Shown here in pieces: positions 8,383-20,700 of a stretch of 63,981 nt of DNA. A model generated the notes under the pieces. That model did not search any database. It saw nothing but the letters and a program-made list of their open reading frames with translations, and had not been told where the DNA came from. Origin of the DNA: Loktanella salsilacus. GTDB taxonomy: Bacteria > Pseudomonadota > Alphaproteobacteria > Rhodobacterales > Rhodobacteraceae. Position numbers and translations under genes: made by a program. Numbering within the stretch: position 1 is the first letter of the stretch; each line of letters opens with the position of its first letter. The stretch is from NCBI RefSeq assembly GCF_900114485.1, contig NZ_FOTF01000020.1:1-63981 (forward strand). Reading direction: 5' to 3'.

Positions 8383-9225
8383 GTGAATATAAGAACCTTG
8401 CTGGCATCTGCGGCCATCGCGACCGCCCTGCCGATGCTCGCCATCGCAGACATCGCCGAAAACAAAGCCTTTGCGATCGAGGCCCTAAGCGCGACGCTGG
8501 GCGCTGGCAACGCAGACGCCGTCGATCAGTACTTTGCCCCCGGCTACATCCAGCACAACCCCGATGTGCCAAGCGGCACGGACGGTCTGAAAGACATGAT
8601 CAAGATGCTAAGCGCCAGCGGCAATTTCAAAGCCGATTTCGCCCGTGTCATCGCTGACGACGACCTTGTCGTCTTTCACGGCCGTTATGAAGGCTTTGGC
8701 CCGTCGCCAATGATCGCCTTTGACGTCTTTCGCGTCGCAGACGGCAAGATCGTAGAGCATTGGGACAACCTGATCCCTCAAGCTGCGCCAAACCCGTCGG
8801 GTCACACTCAGATCGACGGCGCTACCGAAATTACGGACGTCGACAAGACCGAGGCGAACAAGGCCTTGGTTGCAGATTTCATCAATAAGGCGCTGATCAC
8901 GCACGAAGAAATCCAGTTCACCGACTATATCAACCCCGCATCCTACACCCAGCACAACCCGATGGTTGCTGACGGTCTGGACGGCTTCGGTGCCTTCATG
9001 GGCGAGATGGCCGCCAAAGGCATCACCATGACCTACAACGAGGTCTACAAGGTCATCGGCGAAGGCAACTTTGTGCTGACCATGTCGGACGGCGCGATCG
9101 GGGATGAGCCACAAGCCTTTTACGACCTGTTTCGCGTGCAGGACGGTCTGATTGTCGAACATTGGGACGTGATCGCCCCGATGCCAGCTGCGGACGCAGC
9201 ACATAACGACGCTGGCAAATTCTAA
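8383..9225 (+). CDS. Exported tandem SnoaL-like protein
   Basis: A 280-residue protein with a signal peptide (about residues 1-22, ending ALPMLAIA) and two SnoaL/NTF2-like modules in tandem. Each module repeats the same landmarks: YFAPGYIQHNPDVPSGTDGL and YINPASYTQHNPMVADGLDG, then FDVFRVADGKIVEHWDNLIP and YDLFRVQDGLIVEHWDVIAP. SnoaL-like folds serve as cyclases, isomerases or binding proteins, so function is open. Export to the periplasm is unusual for the fold and is shared with the next gene. The start is a GTG with AGGAG 7 bp upstream. Confidence 0.8.
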   Translation: MNIRTLLASAAIATALPMLAIADIAENKAFAIEALSATLGAGNADAVDQYFAPGYIQHNPDVPSGTDGLKDMIKMLSASGNFKADFARVIADDDLVVFHGRYEGFGPSPMIAFDVFRVADGKIVEHWDNLIPQAAPNPSGHTQIDGATEITDVDKTEANKALVADFINKALITHEEIQFTDYINPASYTQHNPMVADGLDGFGAFMGEMAAKGITMTYNEVYKVIGEGNFVLTMSDGAIGDEPQAFYDLFRVQDGLIVEHWDVIAPMPAADAAHNDAGKF

Positions 9226-9233
9226 ACGCAGGC

Positions 9234-9257
9234 GCGGCCCCTTGGGCAAGGGGCCGC
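9234..9257 (+). terminator. Intercistronic hairpin
   Basis: A perfect 10-bp stem (GCGGCCCCTT / AAGGGGCCGC) with a GGGC loop, between the two SnoaL-like genes and only 20 bp before the next start. It has no T-run, so it is more likely an attenuator or mRNA-stabilising element than a full terminator. Confidence 0.5.
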
Positions 9258-9277
9258 CTTATCAAAAGGGGCGCATT

Positions 9278-9769
9278 ATGCACCGCAGAACACTTCTTAA
9301 AACGTCACTGGGCGGCGCACTCGCGCTGATCCTTGGCACGCAAGCAGGAGCTGACCAAATGGACGAGACCACACAAGCAAGCTTTGACACCGTCATGGCA
9401 TTCATGGGGGCCATGGGCTCTGGCGACATGGAGACGATGAATGCGCTAATGGCCGACGATATGGTCTGGCACAATGAGGGCGACAAAAGCCTGCCATGGA
9501 TCGGTCCGTGGAACGGCAAAGAGGCAATCCTGACGTTCCTGCCGATCTTTGGCGCAAATTTCCAGACGACCGCTTGGGACAACACGGACGCCTTTGCCTC
9601 TGGTGACACTGTCGCCGTTTTTGGCAAAATGAATGGCGTGACGACCAAATCCGGCAAGGAGATTGGCGAGTTCACTTTCGCGCTGCGTGCCAAGGTGCGG
9701 GATGGTCAGGTGGTGCTGTGGCATTGGTTTGAAGACAGCTACGCCGTCAGCCAAGCGTATCACGGCTAA
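9278..9769 (+). CDS. Exported SnoaL-like protein with a Tat-like signal
   Basis: A 163-residue protein starting MHRRTLLKTSLGG, with a twin-arginine-type motif (RRTLLK) and hydrophobic stretch, then one NTF2/SnoaL-like domain (FDTVMAFMGAMGSGDMETMN, MVWHNEGDKSLPWIGPW, VVLWHWFEDSYAVSQAY). I chose the ATG at 9278 because the upstream TTG at 9242 falls inside the preceding hairpin. It resembles the single modules of the gene before it and may have arisen by duplication. A Tat signal would imply folding or cofactor binding before export, but none is evident. Confidence 0.75.
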   Translation: MHRRTLLKTSLGGALALILGTQAGADQMDETTQASFDTVMAFMGAMGSGDMETMNALMADDMVWHNEGDKSLPWIGPWNGKEAILTFLPIFGANFQTTAWDNTDAFASGDTVAVFGKMNGVTTKSGKEIGEFTFALRAKVRDGQVVLWHWFEDSYAVSQAYHG

Positions 9770-9783
9770 AGCCGTGAGGGGGC

Positions 9784-9806
9784 AGGGGGCGGGATGACCG
9801 CCCCTT
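9784..9806 (+). terminator. GC-rich hairpin after the second SnoaL-like gene
   Basis: GGGGCGG and CCGCCCC pair around a GATGA loop, with flanking A-T and G-T pairs, just after the stop of the preceding gene. It ends in TTTGCC, a weak T-tract, so it could be a partial terminator before the cytochrome gene. Confidence 0.4.
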
Positions 9807-9892
9807 TGCCGCATCTTAGTAACCCTACCATCCACGCCGGGCGCGATGGTGGAATTTGGCGCGGTCCGCCGCACAGAAAAAGGCATAACATC

Positions 9893-10381
9893 ATGGCACC
9901 CAAAGGCTATTCTCGGATCCAGATCAGTCTGCACTGGATGATTGCGGCCCTGATCGTCGCACAATTCGCGCTGCACTATCCCATCGTCGCCGCATGGGAG
10001 GCGCTCGCCGCGGGCGAGGTGCCTGCCATGACAGCGCTGGTCTATTACCATGTCATCGGCGGATCGCTGATCCTTTTGCTGGCGATCTGGCGTCTGACGG
10101 TACGGTTCACACGCGGCGTGCCTGCGCTGCCTGAACATGAAGCGCCGATCCTCAAAGGGCTGGCACTTCTGACGCATTGGACGCTTTACGCCTTCATGAT
10201 CATCCTGCCGATTACCGGCCTGCTGGCATGGTTTGGTGGCAGTGAAACGTCGGATTACATCCACACGACCCTGAAACTACCGCTTCTTGCGATCGTCGCC
10301 TTGCACTTTGCTGCGGCACTTTTCCAGCAGTTCGTGCTCAAAACCGGCCTGATGCGCCGGATGATGCGCGCCGCCGACTAA
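9893..10381 (+). CDS. Cytochrome b561 family protein
   Basis: Inner-membrane di-haem cytochrome b of 162 residues, four transmembrane helices. ISLHWMIAALIVAQFALH carries the first haem-ligand His; HVIGGSLILLLAIWRL, LLTHWTLYAFMIILPITG and LLAIVALHFAAALFQQFV carry the others. Family members pass electrons between quinol and periplasmic acceptors, or scavenge superoxide. The start at 9893 (MAPKGYSRIQ) fits the family; a longer start at 9794 would add an unrelated segment. It is the last gene of the LysR-linked cluster. Confidence 0.85.
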   Translation: MAPKGYSRIQISLHWMIAALIVAQFALHYPIVAAWEALAAGEVPAMTALVYYHVIGGSLILLLAIWRLTVRFTRGVPALPEHEAPILKGLALLTHWTLYAFMIILPITGLLAWFGGSETSDYIHTTLKLPLLAIVALHFAAALFQQFVLKTGLMRRMMRAAD

Positions 10382-10889
10382 GCGGGCCCGTTTTTGCCGG
10401 GGTCCCCGTTATGCTGCGCACTTTTGGTGTGGCGGGGGCCGAGGCGGCAACATTGAGTATATCAGGCGTCTTGTTGCGATCCGAGTTTGGTCACAGTCAG
10501 GGAAATCGTGGCGGCAGCGGCCGTTGCCGTGCCACGCGATGGGCGCGCTTTGGGATTGGCCCTTCTGAATAATTGGATGGGCTACTACCCTGCGTCGCTT
10601 ATAAAAAGCCGCTTGGTTTTCCATTTTTAGGCGAAGCTATAAACTGATCGGTTTGTTCATCTTTCGAGCCTCTTCTCGGTTGGTATCCAACCTAAAGCGG
10701 TCCAAATGCGGTCGTTGAAAACAAACATTGCATCTTCTGCGCGATATTCTGGCGCAGGTCAAAACACTGTGATGCTGAACTGCAACGTTTGGTTGAATTG
10801 CCTTAAAATTCTCTTAACGCAGATGCCGAGCTATAGAGAAAAGCGTGAAATGATGAGAAAGAGAAGGGATGTACGGCTGGAGATCTGTT
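10382..10889 (+). other. Long leader region before the giant repeat gene
   Basis: About 500 bp with no gene I can support. The right half (10640-10868) becomes AT-rich and probably holds the promoter of the giant gene, but I could not pick a confident -35/-10 pair. Confidence 0.35.
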
Positions 10890-11654
10890 ATGAAGTTTGC
10901 GTTTAAATCACAGATCTGCGGGCTCGTCGCCTCTGCCTTGCTTCTACTTTCGCCGACTGATGTGTCAGCCACGACATTTACAATGACCGTTCCCACAACG
11001 GGCGTTACGTTGCCATCAGAGTATCCACAGGCTGGCGGCGTCGTGACGATCCTAACGGGTGTGAATGGCAACATTTACTACCAATTCAGCGATCCATCTG
11101 GTGCTTACGTCGGATACAACTCTAACGGGACACCGACGGCGTTTCGCGGCAACCCTTTCACGATTAACAGCGCGATCAATTTAAACTGCGGTTTCTCTGA
11201 TTGTGCGACCTATTTTGGCGGGGCCATTGCGCGCATGGACGTGCGCCTGACGGCGTACGATGGCGACACTCAGAGCAACGGGTTCGACTTTAACGATATC
11301 TCTTTGCTGGTAAACGGCGTGAATATCGGCAATTGGTCCGCCCTTACCACTGAAAAGACAGACTTGAGCGGTGCACAGTCGCGCGGGTTTGAAACTGGCT
11401 TTGGCAACAATACGCTGAACACAGGCTGGTTTTCTTCGACGAACACCGCGTTGCTTAGCAATATCCTACAAACCGGCAAGATAACGAACCAAGTTTTTGA
11501 CGTTGATCCCAACGACAACTTTTGGGATTTTACCTATGGGAGTTCCCTGCAGGATACTGGCCTTCGGACCATCGCGCCGGGTGTGGAATTTGATAAACGC
11601 TTTGACGCAGGCACGACATTCTCTGCTGTGGGTGATGTCCTGCGCTATGACTAA
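10890..11654 (+). CDS. N-terminal part of a giant DUF11-repeat surface protein, ended by an in-frame TAA
   Basis: A 254-residue reading frame with a signal peptide ([20 protein letters not shown] ... DVSA). Next comes a unique Cys-containing domain of about 200 residues (for example [16 protein letters not shown]), ending in [23 protein letters not shown], the opening of a DUF11-type repeat. The TAA at 11652-11654 falls where other repeats have the second aromatic of a YxY motif, and the frame stays open for a further 4333 codons with perfect repeat continuity. This is therefore the 5' piece of one 4587-codon gene. The start at 10890 has GGAG 7 bp upstream and begins the signal peptide; an ATG at 10869 is the alternative. 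If the stop is real, a small secreted fragment would be the only product. Confidence 0.8.
   Translation: MKFAFKSQICGLVASALLLLSPTDVSATTFTMTVPTTGVTLPSEYPQAGGVVTILTGVNGNIYYQFSDPSGAYVGYNSNGTPTAFRGNPFTINSAINLNCGFSDCATYFGGAIARMDVRLTAYDGDTQSNGFDFNDISLLVNGVNIGNWSALTTEKTDLSGAQSRGFETGFGNNTLNTGWFSSTNTALLSNILQTGKITNQVFDVDPNDNFWDFTYGSSLQDTGLRTIAPGVEFDKRFDAGTTFSAVGDVLRYD
11652..11654 (+). other. In-frame ochre codon inside the giant repeat gene
   Basis: The sequence reads CTG CGC TAT GAC TAA ACT GTC CGC AAC (LRYD-stop-TVRN). Both sides are in the same frame, so this is a single-codon nonsense change, not an indel. Sister repeats show IDYTLTVTN or LTYQYVITN here, so TAC or TAT (Tyr) to TAA is the simplest origin. 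Alternatives are a sequencing error or programmed readthrough. Confidence 0.85.
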
Positions 11655-11741
11655 ACTGTCCGCAACATTGGCTCTGTCGAGCTGACAAATGTTGGCGTCA
11701 CGGACAACAAGATTCCAAGCGTATCTTGTGACACGACGACC

Positions 11742-14700
11742 TTGGCGAAAACCAATCCGGGCGCTGATCCAAGCACCTTGGCGACGGCAAATTGCGTTGG
11801 TTTTTATACAGTGACACAGGCCGATGTAGATCGCGGGACCCTGACGAATATCGCGACCAGCAGCGCGACCCCGGCTTTCGGTCAACTTGGTAGTTTCACG
11901 GATACTGTGACGCTGACCGGGCCGGTACAGAATTCGGTGTTGAACTTGTCGAAAACGGCAAGCCCCACAAGCTTTACCGCCATCAACCAGACGATCACCT
12001 ATACATTTACTGCGACGAATGCGGGAAACACGACGTTGACGAACGTCGTGGTGACGGATCCGAAAATTCCGGCACTGTCCTGTACGATCGGCACTCTGCT
12101 GCCCCTGTCGACCACTAACACCGTCAATACCGCGACCTGTACCGGCACCTACCGGACCACGCAGGCCGATGTGGATGCCTTTGCGCGCAGCAACCAGCCT
12201 TTGACAAACACGGCCACGGTGCGTGGCACGGACCCGCGCAACACGCAGGTGTCCCGCACCGCGACTGCGAATGTCCCCGGTCCGGCCGCTTTGCCGACGC
12301 TGACGATCGACAAAACAGCGGTTCAGACGACTTACAGCGCTGTGGGTGCCGTGATCGCCTACAGGTTCGACGTGACCAATACGGGCAACGTGACATGGCC
12401 AAGCCCGCCGACTGTTACCGATACAGTGACCGCCCCGGCAAGCTGTCCGTCAGGCGCCGTGGCGCCCGGTGCGACTGTGCGCTGCACTGTGAATTATAGT
12501 GTGACGCAGGCCGATATTGACCGCGGACAGATCGACAACACCGCCACGGCCACAATCACGATCAATGGCGTGACCCGTTCGGCAAACGACTCCCATTCTT
12601 TGCCCGCGACGCTGACCCTGTCGCAAAGCATCGTAAAGCGCCTGAAGGCCGGCACGGTGACACCGTTTACCGCGGTCGGCGATCCGCTTGTGTACGAGTA
12701 TGTGCTGAAAAACACCGGCAATGCCTCTATCACCAATCCGGTTGTCACCGATAACAAGGTTGCGGTGACTTGCCCCGTGGGTGTCGTGGCCCCCGGCGCG
12801 TCGGTCATCTGCACCAGCGCCACTTATAGTGTCACGCAGCAAGATTTGGACGCCGGGCAAGTCGTGAATACGGCGACCGCCAATGGCACCGGCCCGCTGG
12901 GCGGCGCCGTTCCACCAGTGACAACCAGCCTGCGCGTCGATGCGCAGCGTTTGCCTGCCCTGACCATGGACAAGGTCGCTGAGACGATTGCACCCGAAGA
13001 TTTCGCACCCGGTCTGCCGGTCGATTACACCTATACTGTCACCAACACGGGCAACGTGACGATCACGGCGCCCATCACGGTAACCGACGACAAGACGCCC
13101 GTGTCTTGCCCGGCCCTGCCTGCTGGGGGGCTATCGCCGACTGCGCCAAACAACACGCTGACCTGTACCGCGACCTACGTCGTGACAAATGCCGACTTTC
13201 TGAACGGGCTTGTCACGAACAACGCTTTTGCCACGGACGGCCAGACCCAATCCAATACAGACAGCGCCACGATTCCGCAAAATGGCACGCCGGGCCTGTC
13301 GCTGGCCAAGACCGCGCTGACTGCTAGCTTTGCAGATGTCGGTGACACCATCGACTATCGTTTCACCGTGACCAATAGCGGCGAGACGAACATCATCGAT
13401 CTACAGCCGATTTCGATCACCGACGCCAAGATTGATCCCGCGACCCTCAGCTGTGCCCAGCCACCCGTATTAGCCCCGACAGAGTCGTTTGACTGTCTCG
13501 GCACCTCTGTTCCGCTGACGCAGGCCGATGTGGACAGCGGCAGCTATGCAAACACTGCGCACGCCAGCTTTGACTTCACGCGCGATGGCAATACGACGCT
13601 TGTGCAATCAGCAACAGCGACAGCGGTTGTGCTGTCATCCAACGTGCCGGATTTCACCGTTGTTAAATCCGGTCCTTCGGCGTTTTCGGCTGTCGGTGAG
13701 GTCATTACCTACTCGTTCGCAGTGTCGAACCTGAACGCGCAGACATTGACCAGTGTCGTCCTGACCGATCCGCTTATTCCGGGCCTATCTTGCCCGATCA
13801 GCAATCTGCAGCAGGGTGCGCCGCAGACATGTCAGGGCACCTATACGGTCACTCAGGCCGATCTGGACCGCGGCATGATCGACAATACGGTCACCGCTGT
13901 CGGCACCGGACCGCAAGGCGGGCAGGCGACACGCACCGATGATCTCAGCATCGCGATTGATCCGGCCGCTGCGACCAAGGTTCTGACGTTCGACAAGACC
14001 GCCAGCGTCACCAGCTTTGACGCACCCGGCGACGTGATCGACTATACGCTGACCGTCACAAATGATGGCAACCTGACGCTGACCAATGTCGTTGTGACCG
14101 ATTCAGTGCTGGGCCTGTCCTGCACAATTCCGTCACTTGCGCCGACCGCGACGGATGACAGCTGCCGTGGCAGCTATACGATTACACAGGCCGACATCGA
14201 TGCGGGCGACTACGTTAACGCGGCGCAGGCCGTTGCCGACGACGTGGCGCCGCAGCTGGATTCCGTCACGGTTGCGGGTCCGACCCTGAATTCGGCCATC
14301 GCTTTGACGAAAGCCGCCAGCAACGCATACGCCGCTGCCAATGATCCTGTCGTCTTTACCTTCCAAGTCGAAAACACCGGTAACGTGACTCAAACTGGCG
14401 TCGTGATCACCGATGAGTTCTTTGATCCTGACCTTGTCTGCAACGTCCCTGATTTGCAGCCGGGAGAGGTCGATAACTCTTGCACCGCCACCTACACAGT
14501 CACCCAAGATGACGTCGACGCCGGTACGTTTACCAATACGGCGCGGGTCGATGCGACGGGCGGCAATGGCATAGCTGCCTTTGACGAAGATACAGCCATC
14601 GCAAGTGGTCCTGCTGCGGCACCTGCCGTCCGGATCGAAAAATCCTCTGCCGATGGCGTCTTTGGTGCCACAGGGACTAGCGAAGTGTTCACCTTCGAGG

Positions 14701-17700
14701 TGTATAACACAGGCAACGTGACCTTGACCTCTGTCGCGGTCAGCGATCCGCTGACTGGCTTTGCCTGTACGACGGGGCCGATTTTGCCCGGGGCGTCGAC
14801 GACGCTCTGTGATGACACATCGCCAATGACGACTGCGCCGCTTTTGGTGACGCAGGCGAATGTCGATGCGGGTACCCTGTCCAACACGGTTTCAGCTACA
14901 GCGCAAAGCCTGCGCGGCGGCCCTGTCAGCGGATCAGACACGCTGACGCTTGCCGGTCCTACGCAGCTGCCAGCGCTGAGCATCGACAAGCAAATTGCTG
15001 CGGGCGATGATTTTGCCACCGTTGGCGCGACCGTCAGCTATAATTTTGTTGTCCAGAACGCGGGCAACATCACGCTGACTCAGCCGATCACGATTAACGA
15101 CGCCGCAGTGCCCGCAGTTTGCCCGGCGCTTCCGGCTGGCGGCCTTGCGCCTTTGGCGACCCTGACCTGCACAGGCAGCAAAAAGGTCACGCAGGCCGAT
15201 CTGGACCGCGGTTATTTTGACAATACCGCCTCTGCCAGTGTGACGCAGCCCGTCGTCCCCTCTGCCACCTATCCCGGCGGTACTGCGGCTGTGACCTCTG
15301 CGACGGATACGGTCCGCGCAAATGCTGACCAGCTGCCCGCGCTGTCGCTGGTCAAGCGGGTTAAACCATTAACGCCGTCCAGTTTTTCCGTCCTGAATGC
15401 GCCGATTGTCTATCAGTTCATCGTCAAAAACAGCGGTAACGTCACAACGACCGCCGATACCATCATCAATGACGTCAATATTCCGGCTAATCTGACCTGT
15501 GCGCCTGCGGGTCTGGCCCCCGGTGCCTCTGCCACCTGCGAGACGACATGGAATGCGACCCAAGCCGCGCTGGACGCGGGTTTCTTTACCAATACGGCAA
15601 GCGCGACAACGGCCTTTGACGGCGCAGCGGTCACCTCGCCCGATGCGACGGCGACCGTTAACGCGGTGCAGAACCCGCGTCTGGTCATTGCCAAGACAAT
15701 CACAGACGTCACACCTGCGAACGCCTTTCAGGCCGGCACGGTTCTGACCTACCAATATGTCATTACAAACCCGCTGACCGGACCGGGCACGCCGGGGAAC
15801 GTGACGATTGACGGACCTTTCAGCGTCGCTGACAATCGCACGACGGTGACCTGTACCCAACCCGCGAGCGGCGCGCTTGCACCGGGCGAATCCACCACCT
15901 GTACCGCGACCTATACGGTGGTCAGCGACGACCTTGATCTTGGCTCTGTTCAGAACACTGCATCCGCCAGCGGCACATTTAATGGCGCAACCATTACCTC
16001 CCCCAAGACCGTTGCGATCTATCCTGTCGACGCAAAGCCTGCCGTTGACGTTGAAAAGGTCGCGGACCCTGTAGGGGCTACATTCTCTGCGGTCGGAGAC
16101 AAGCTTTACTATAGCTACACCGTCATCAACCCCGTGCGGGAACCTGGTCAGAGCGGTGTCGCACTTGTCGAGCCGGTCTTTATTCAGGACGACAAACTGG
16201 GGAATTTCGAATGCCGTCCACGTGACCCGGCACAAGATTTCAACATCGGCGACCGCTATACTTGTAATACCTTCGATCTGGGCTTGCCCTATGTCGTTAC
16301 GCAGGCAGACTTGGACCGGGGCTTTGTCACGAACGAGGCAACCGCCCAGACCACCTTTGCGCGTCTGTCGCCAAGCCCTATCCCCGTTGAATCCAGCGCG
16401 GTCGAAGTCACGATCACGGGTGCGGAAACCCCGGGCCTTACCCTGACCAAGGCCGTCACAACAGGACCTGCGGTCGCTGTTGCCGGGGACGCGCTGACTT
16501 ACACGATCCGTGCCACCAACTCTGGCAACCAAACGCTGCGCGGTGTTGTCGTCACAGATCCGCTTATTCCTGCGCTGACCTGTGACCCAAGCGGTACCAA
16601 TATCACCCTGCTTCCCACGGAATTCGTGGAATGCACCGGGACCTATACGGTCACGCAGGCCGATATCGACGCAGACGACGTCTTGTCGAACACCGCATCC
16701 GCGCAGGCCACAGACCCGCAGGGCGATGACGTCTTGGGCTCCGTGACCAACTTGCAGGATCTTGATCCGCCGCTGCCCGCCGTAGCAATCCTGAAAGAGC
16801 AGATCGACTCTGACGGCACCGTCATCAACCCGCCTGTCTACAATGCGGTTGGCGAGGTTCTGACCTTCCGGATGACGGTCACAAACACCGGAAATATCAC
16901 GCTAGACAATGTCGCCGTCACTGACAGCCTTGTTGCGGGAACCTGCAACGTCAGCGCGCCGCTGGCGCCGGGTGATATCGATAACAGCTGTTTGTTTACC
17001 TACGCGGTCACGCAGACTGACATCGATGATAATACCATCGCAAACCAAGGCAGCGTCACGGCTGACCCGCGCGCGCCGGGTACGACTCTGGCGCCTGCAA
17101 CGTCTGACCTGATCAGCAACGGACCTGTGCGCGAACCCAAGGTGTCGCTGACGAAATCTGTTGATCAGACCAGTTTTAGCACGACGGATGTCGCGCTAAC
17201 CTATGGTTATGTGATTGCTAACGAAGGCAATATCACGCTGACGGACCTGCCTCAGCTGACCGATGACAAAATCCCCGCGGCGGATTTGGTCTGTGACGCT
17301 TTTCCGGCCACCGGCCTTTTGCCAGGCGATGCGATCGAATGCCGCGGCACATATCTGACGACGCAGGCCGACGTGAACGCCGGCTTCGTCACCAATATCG
17401 CGGATGTGACGATTGCAGATCCGCTCGACCCGCTGACGCCGCTCACCTCTCAGGATACGCAAACTGTCGCCGCCGACCGTGTCAGCGCTGTGACCCTGAC
17501 CAAGCTGGCCGACGATGATGCCTTGGTCGTGGCAGGTCAGGTCATCACCTATAGCTACCAGGTCACGAACACTGGGAACACGACGCTGACAAATATCAGC
17601 GTTGGTGACCAGCACACCTCTGCTGGCGGTACATCTGCACTGACGCTATCCAATAGTGGCGCGATTGCAAGTCTGGTCCCGCTGCAAAGCGTGACGTTGA

Positions 17701-20700
17701 CCGCGACCTATACGGTCACGCAGGCCGATGTGGACGCAAACACGCCGCTGACCAATACGGCGACCCTGTCTAGCGTTAGCCCCGACGGGGTGAATCCGTC
17801 TGCTGTCGCAGAGGAAAGCGTCTCTGTCGCGCTGCCAGCACCGGACCTTTTGGCAACCAAATCTGTCGCCACACAGCCGACGGGCGCTGCCGCGGTTGGC
17901 GATGACATTGTCTACGCGATCACCGTGGCAAACACCGGAAACGTCAGCCTGTCCTCTGTCACATTTGACGACGTGCTGACCCGGTCCGGTGGCGCCGTCG
18001 TCACGCCTGCGCCTGTGCTTGTCAAAACGGGCGGTGATACTCTGAACCCCGATATCCTCGACGTGGGGGAAGTCTGGACCTACAGCGCGACGCATGAACT
18101 AACGCAAGACGACATCGACGCTGGTGGTTTGTCCAACGTTCTGACCGTGACCGCGACGGACCCAAATGGCACCGATGTCGACGATCTGGCCGGAACGGGC
18201 ACGGGCGATAACGAGGACCCCGCGACCGTCACGCTCCAGCAGGCTGGCGCGCTGGAAGGCACGAAAACGCTAGAGCCGCTGACTGTCCCGGCCGTTGCCG
18301 GCACCGTGGTCACCTTCCGCGTGACGCTTGCGAATACGGGAAACGTGACCCTTCGCAATGTCGTGCTGACGGATGACCTGCGCCGCGCTGATGATACGGC
18401 GATCACGCCGCTGCCCGTACCCGTTAAAACAGGCGGCGACGCTGGGCTGCCGGACGTGCTCGAAGTCGGCGAGACTTGGACCTACGACGTCCTTTATACG
18501 CTTGAACAAGCCGATATCGATGCGGGCGGGATCACGAACAGTTTGACCTTTGCGGCCCAGACACCGGCGAACATCGCTGTGACTGACGTCTCGGATGACG
18601 GCATTGATGACGACGGCAATACCCTTGATGACCCTGCTGAACTCCTCATCACGCCTGCGCCATTGCTTGAGGTGACAAAGGTCGTGCGCGACACGGGCTC
18701 TGCTGTTGGCGATGTGGTTGTGTTTGAAATCACGGCTGAGAATCTGGGCAACGTCAGCCTGCGCGATCTGACGATCAGCGATACGTTTACGCGGGCGGAC
18801 GGGTCCGTGATCACGGGCGCGGTGCCTGTGCTGGCGGATCCTGCGGTTGCGGGCGATCCGCTGCTGCCGAACGGGACCCGTGTCTGGACGCTGAGCCATA
18901 CGCTGACGCAGGTCGATCTGGATGCGGGCGGGCTAGTGAACACGGCGACGGTGACGGGTCTTGATCCGTCGGATGCGCCGATCAGCGATGTCTCGGACAA
19001 CGGCGTGGACGGCGACGGTAACACGGCGGACGATGCGACGGCTTTGCCGATTGCGGCGGTGCCGGGGATTGAGCTGACGAAAGTGCTGACGACCTCTGGC
19101 CTGATTGCGGGTGATCCGGTGGTGTTTACGCTGACGGCGGTGAACACGGGCAACGTGAGCCTGTCGGACATTGCGCTGAGCGACACGTTCACGCGGGCCG
19201 ATGGCACAGCGATCACGGGCGCGGCGCCTGTGCTGGTGGATCCCGCGGTTGCGACCGATCCGCTTTTGCCTACGGAAACCCGTGTCTGGACGCTGAGCTA
19301 TACCTTGACGCAGCCCGATATCGACGCGGGCGGTTTGGCGAATACCGCCACCGTGGCCGGCACTTTGCCGGGCGGCGGCACGCGCAGTGACGTGTCGGAT
19401 AACGGCGTGGACGGTGACGGCAATACGCTGAACGATCCGACGCTGCTGCCGATCACGCCTGCGCCATTGCTTGAGGTGACAAAGATCGTGCGCGACACGG
19501 GGTCTGCGGTTGGTGATGTGGTTGTGTTCGAGATCACGGCTGAGAACCTTGGCAACGTCAGCCTGCGCGATCTGACGATCAGCGATACGTTTACGCGGGC
19601 CGATGGCACGGTGATCACGGGCGCGGTGCCTGTGCTGGCGGATCCTGCGGTTGCGGGCGATCCGCTTTTGCCGAACGGGGTTCGTGTCTGGACGCTGAGC
19701 CGTACACTGACGCAGGCCGATGTGGATGCGGGTGGGTTGGTGAACACGGCGACAGTGACGGGTCTAGATCCGTCGGATGCGCCGATCAGCGATGTGTCGG
19801 ACAATGGCGTGGACGGCGACGGCAACACAGCCGACGATGCGACGGTTCTGCCGATCGCGGCGGTGCCTGCGCTGGCCGCGGTGAAGGTGATCAGCAGCGG
19901 TCCGGTGACGGTCGGCAGTCTGGTTGTCTTTGACATCAACGTGACGAACACCGGCAATGTGACGCTGCGCAGTGTCGCGATCGCCTCTGACACCTTGACG
20001 CGGGCGGATGGGACAGCGCTGACGCTGACCAGTGGTCCGGTGCTGCGGTCGTCGGATCAAAACTCGCCTGCGGGCACCTTGGCGGTGAATGAAACCGGGA
20101 TCTGGCGCGCGACGTATCGTTTGACGCAGGCCGACGTGGATGCGGGCGGGATCGCCAATATCGCGGTGGCCACGGGCACGGCGCCCGGCGGCACGGTGGT
20201 GACGGCGCAGACGGTGGATGCGGATGCCGGCGACGGCAACCCGGCTGTGCTGACGATTCCGGCAACCCCGGCGCTGCGGCTGGTCAAGGTGCTGACGGCG
20301 GGTGGCCCGACGTTCAGCGCGGTCGGCGATGTGCTGGATTACCGCTTTGACGTGACGAACACGGGCAACGTGACCCTGACCGATGCCATCACGATTGTGG
20401 ACGCGCGGATCACGGATGCGGGCGGCACGATCAGCTGTCCGTCAGGCCCGCTGGCCCCGCTGGCGCGGACCAGCTGCACGGCAAGCTATGCGGTGACGCA
20501 GGCCGATATCGATGCGGGCAGCGTGACGAACACGGCGCTGGCGCAAAGCGGTGCGGTCGTCAGTGCGCCCAGCAGCGTGACGGTGCAGGCGCAGCAGACG
20601 CCCGCGCTAGAGATGGTCAAGACGGCGGTGTCGATCTTTGACGGCACGACGACGTCGTCTGTGATCGAGGCGCAGTACTTCGTCATCGATGCGGTTGTAA

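Noticed and set aside
11652-11654. Selenocysteine or pyrrolysine recoding
   Set aside because: The codon is TAA, whereas selenocysteine uses TGA and pyrrolysine TAG. No SECIS-like structure was evident.
11640-11760. Frameshift as the cause of the split in the giant gene
   Set aside because: The frame is the same on both sides of the stop; only a single codon changes.
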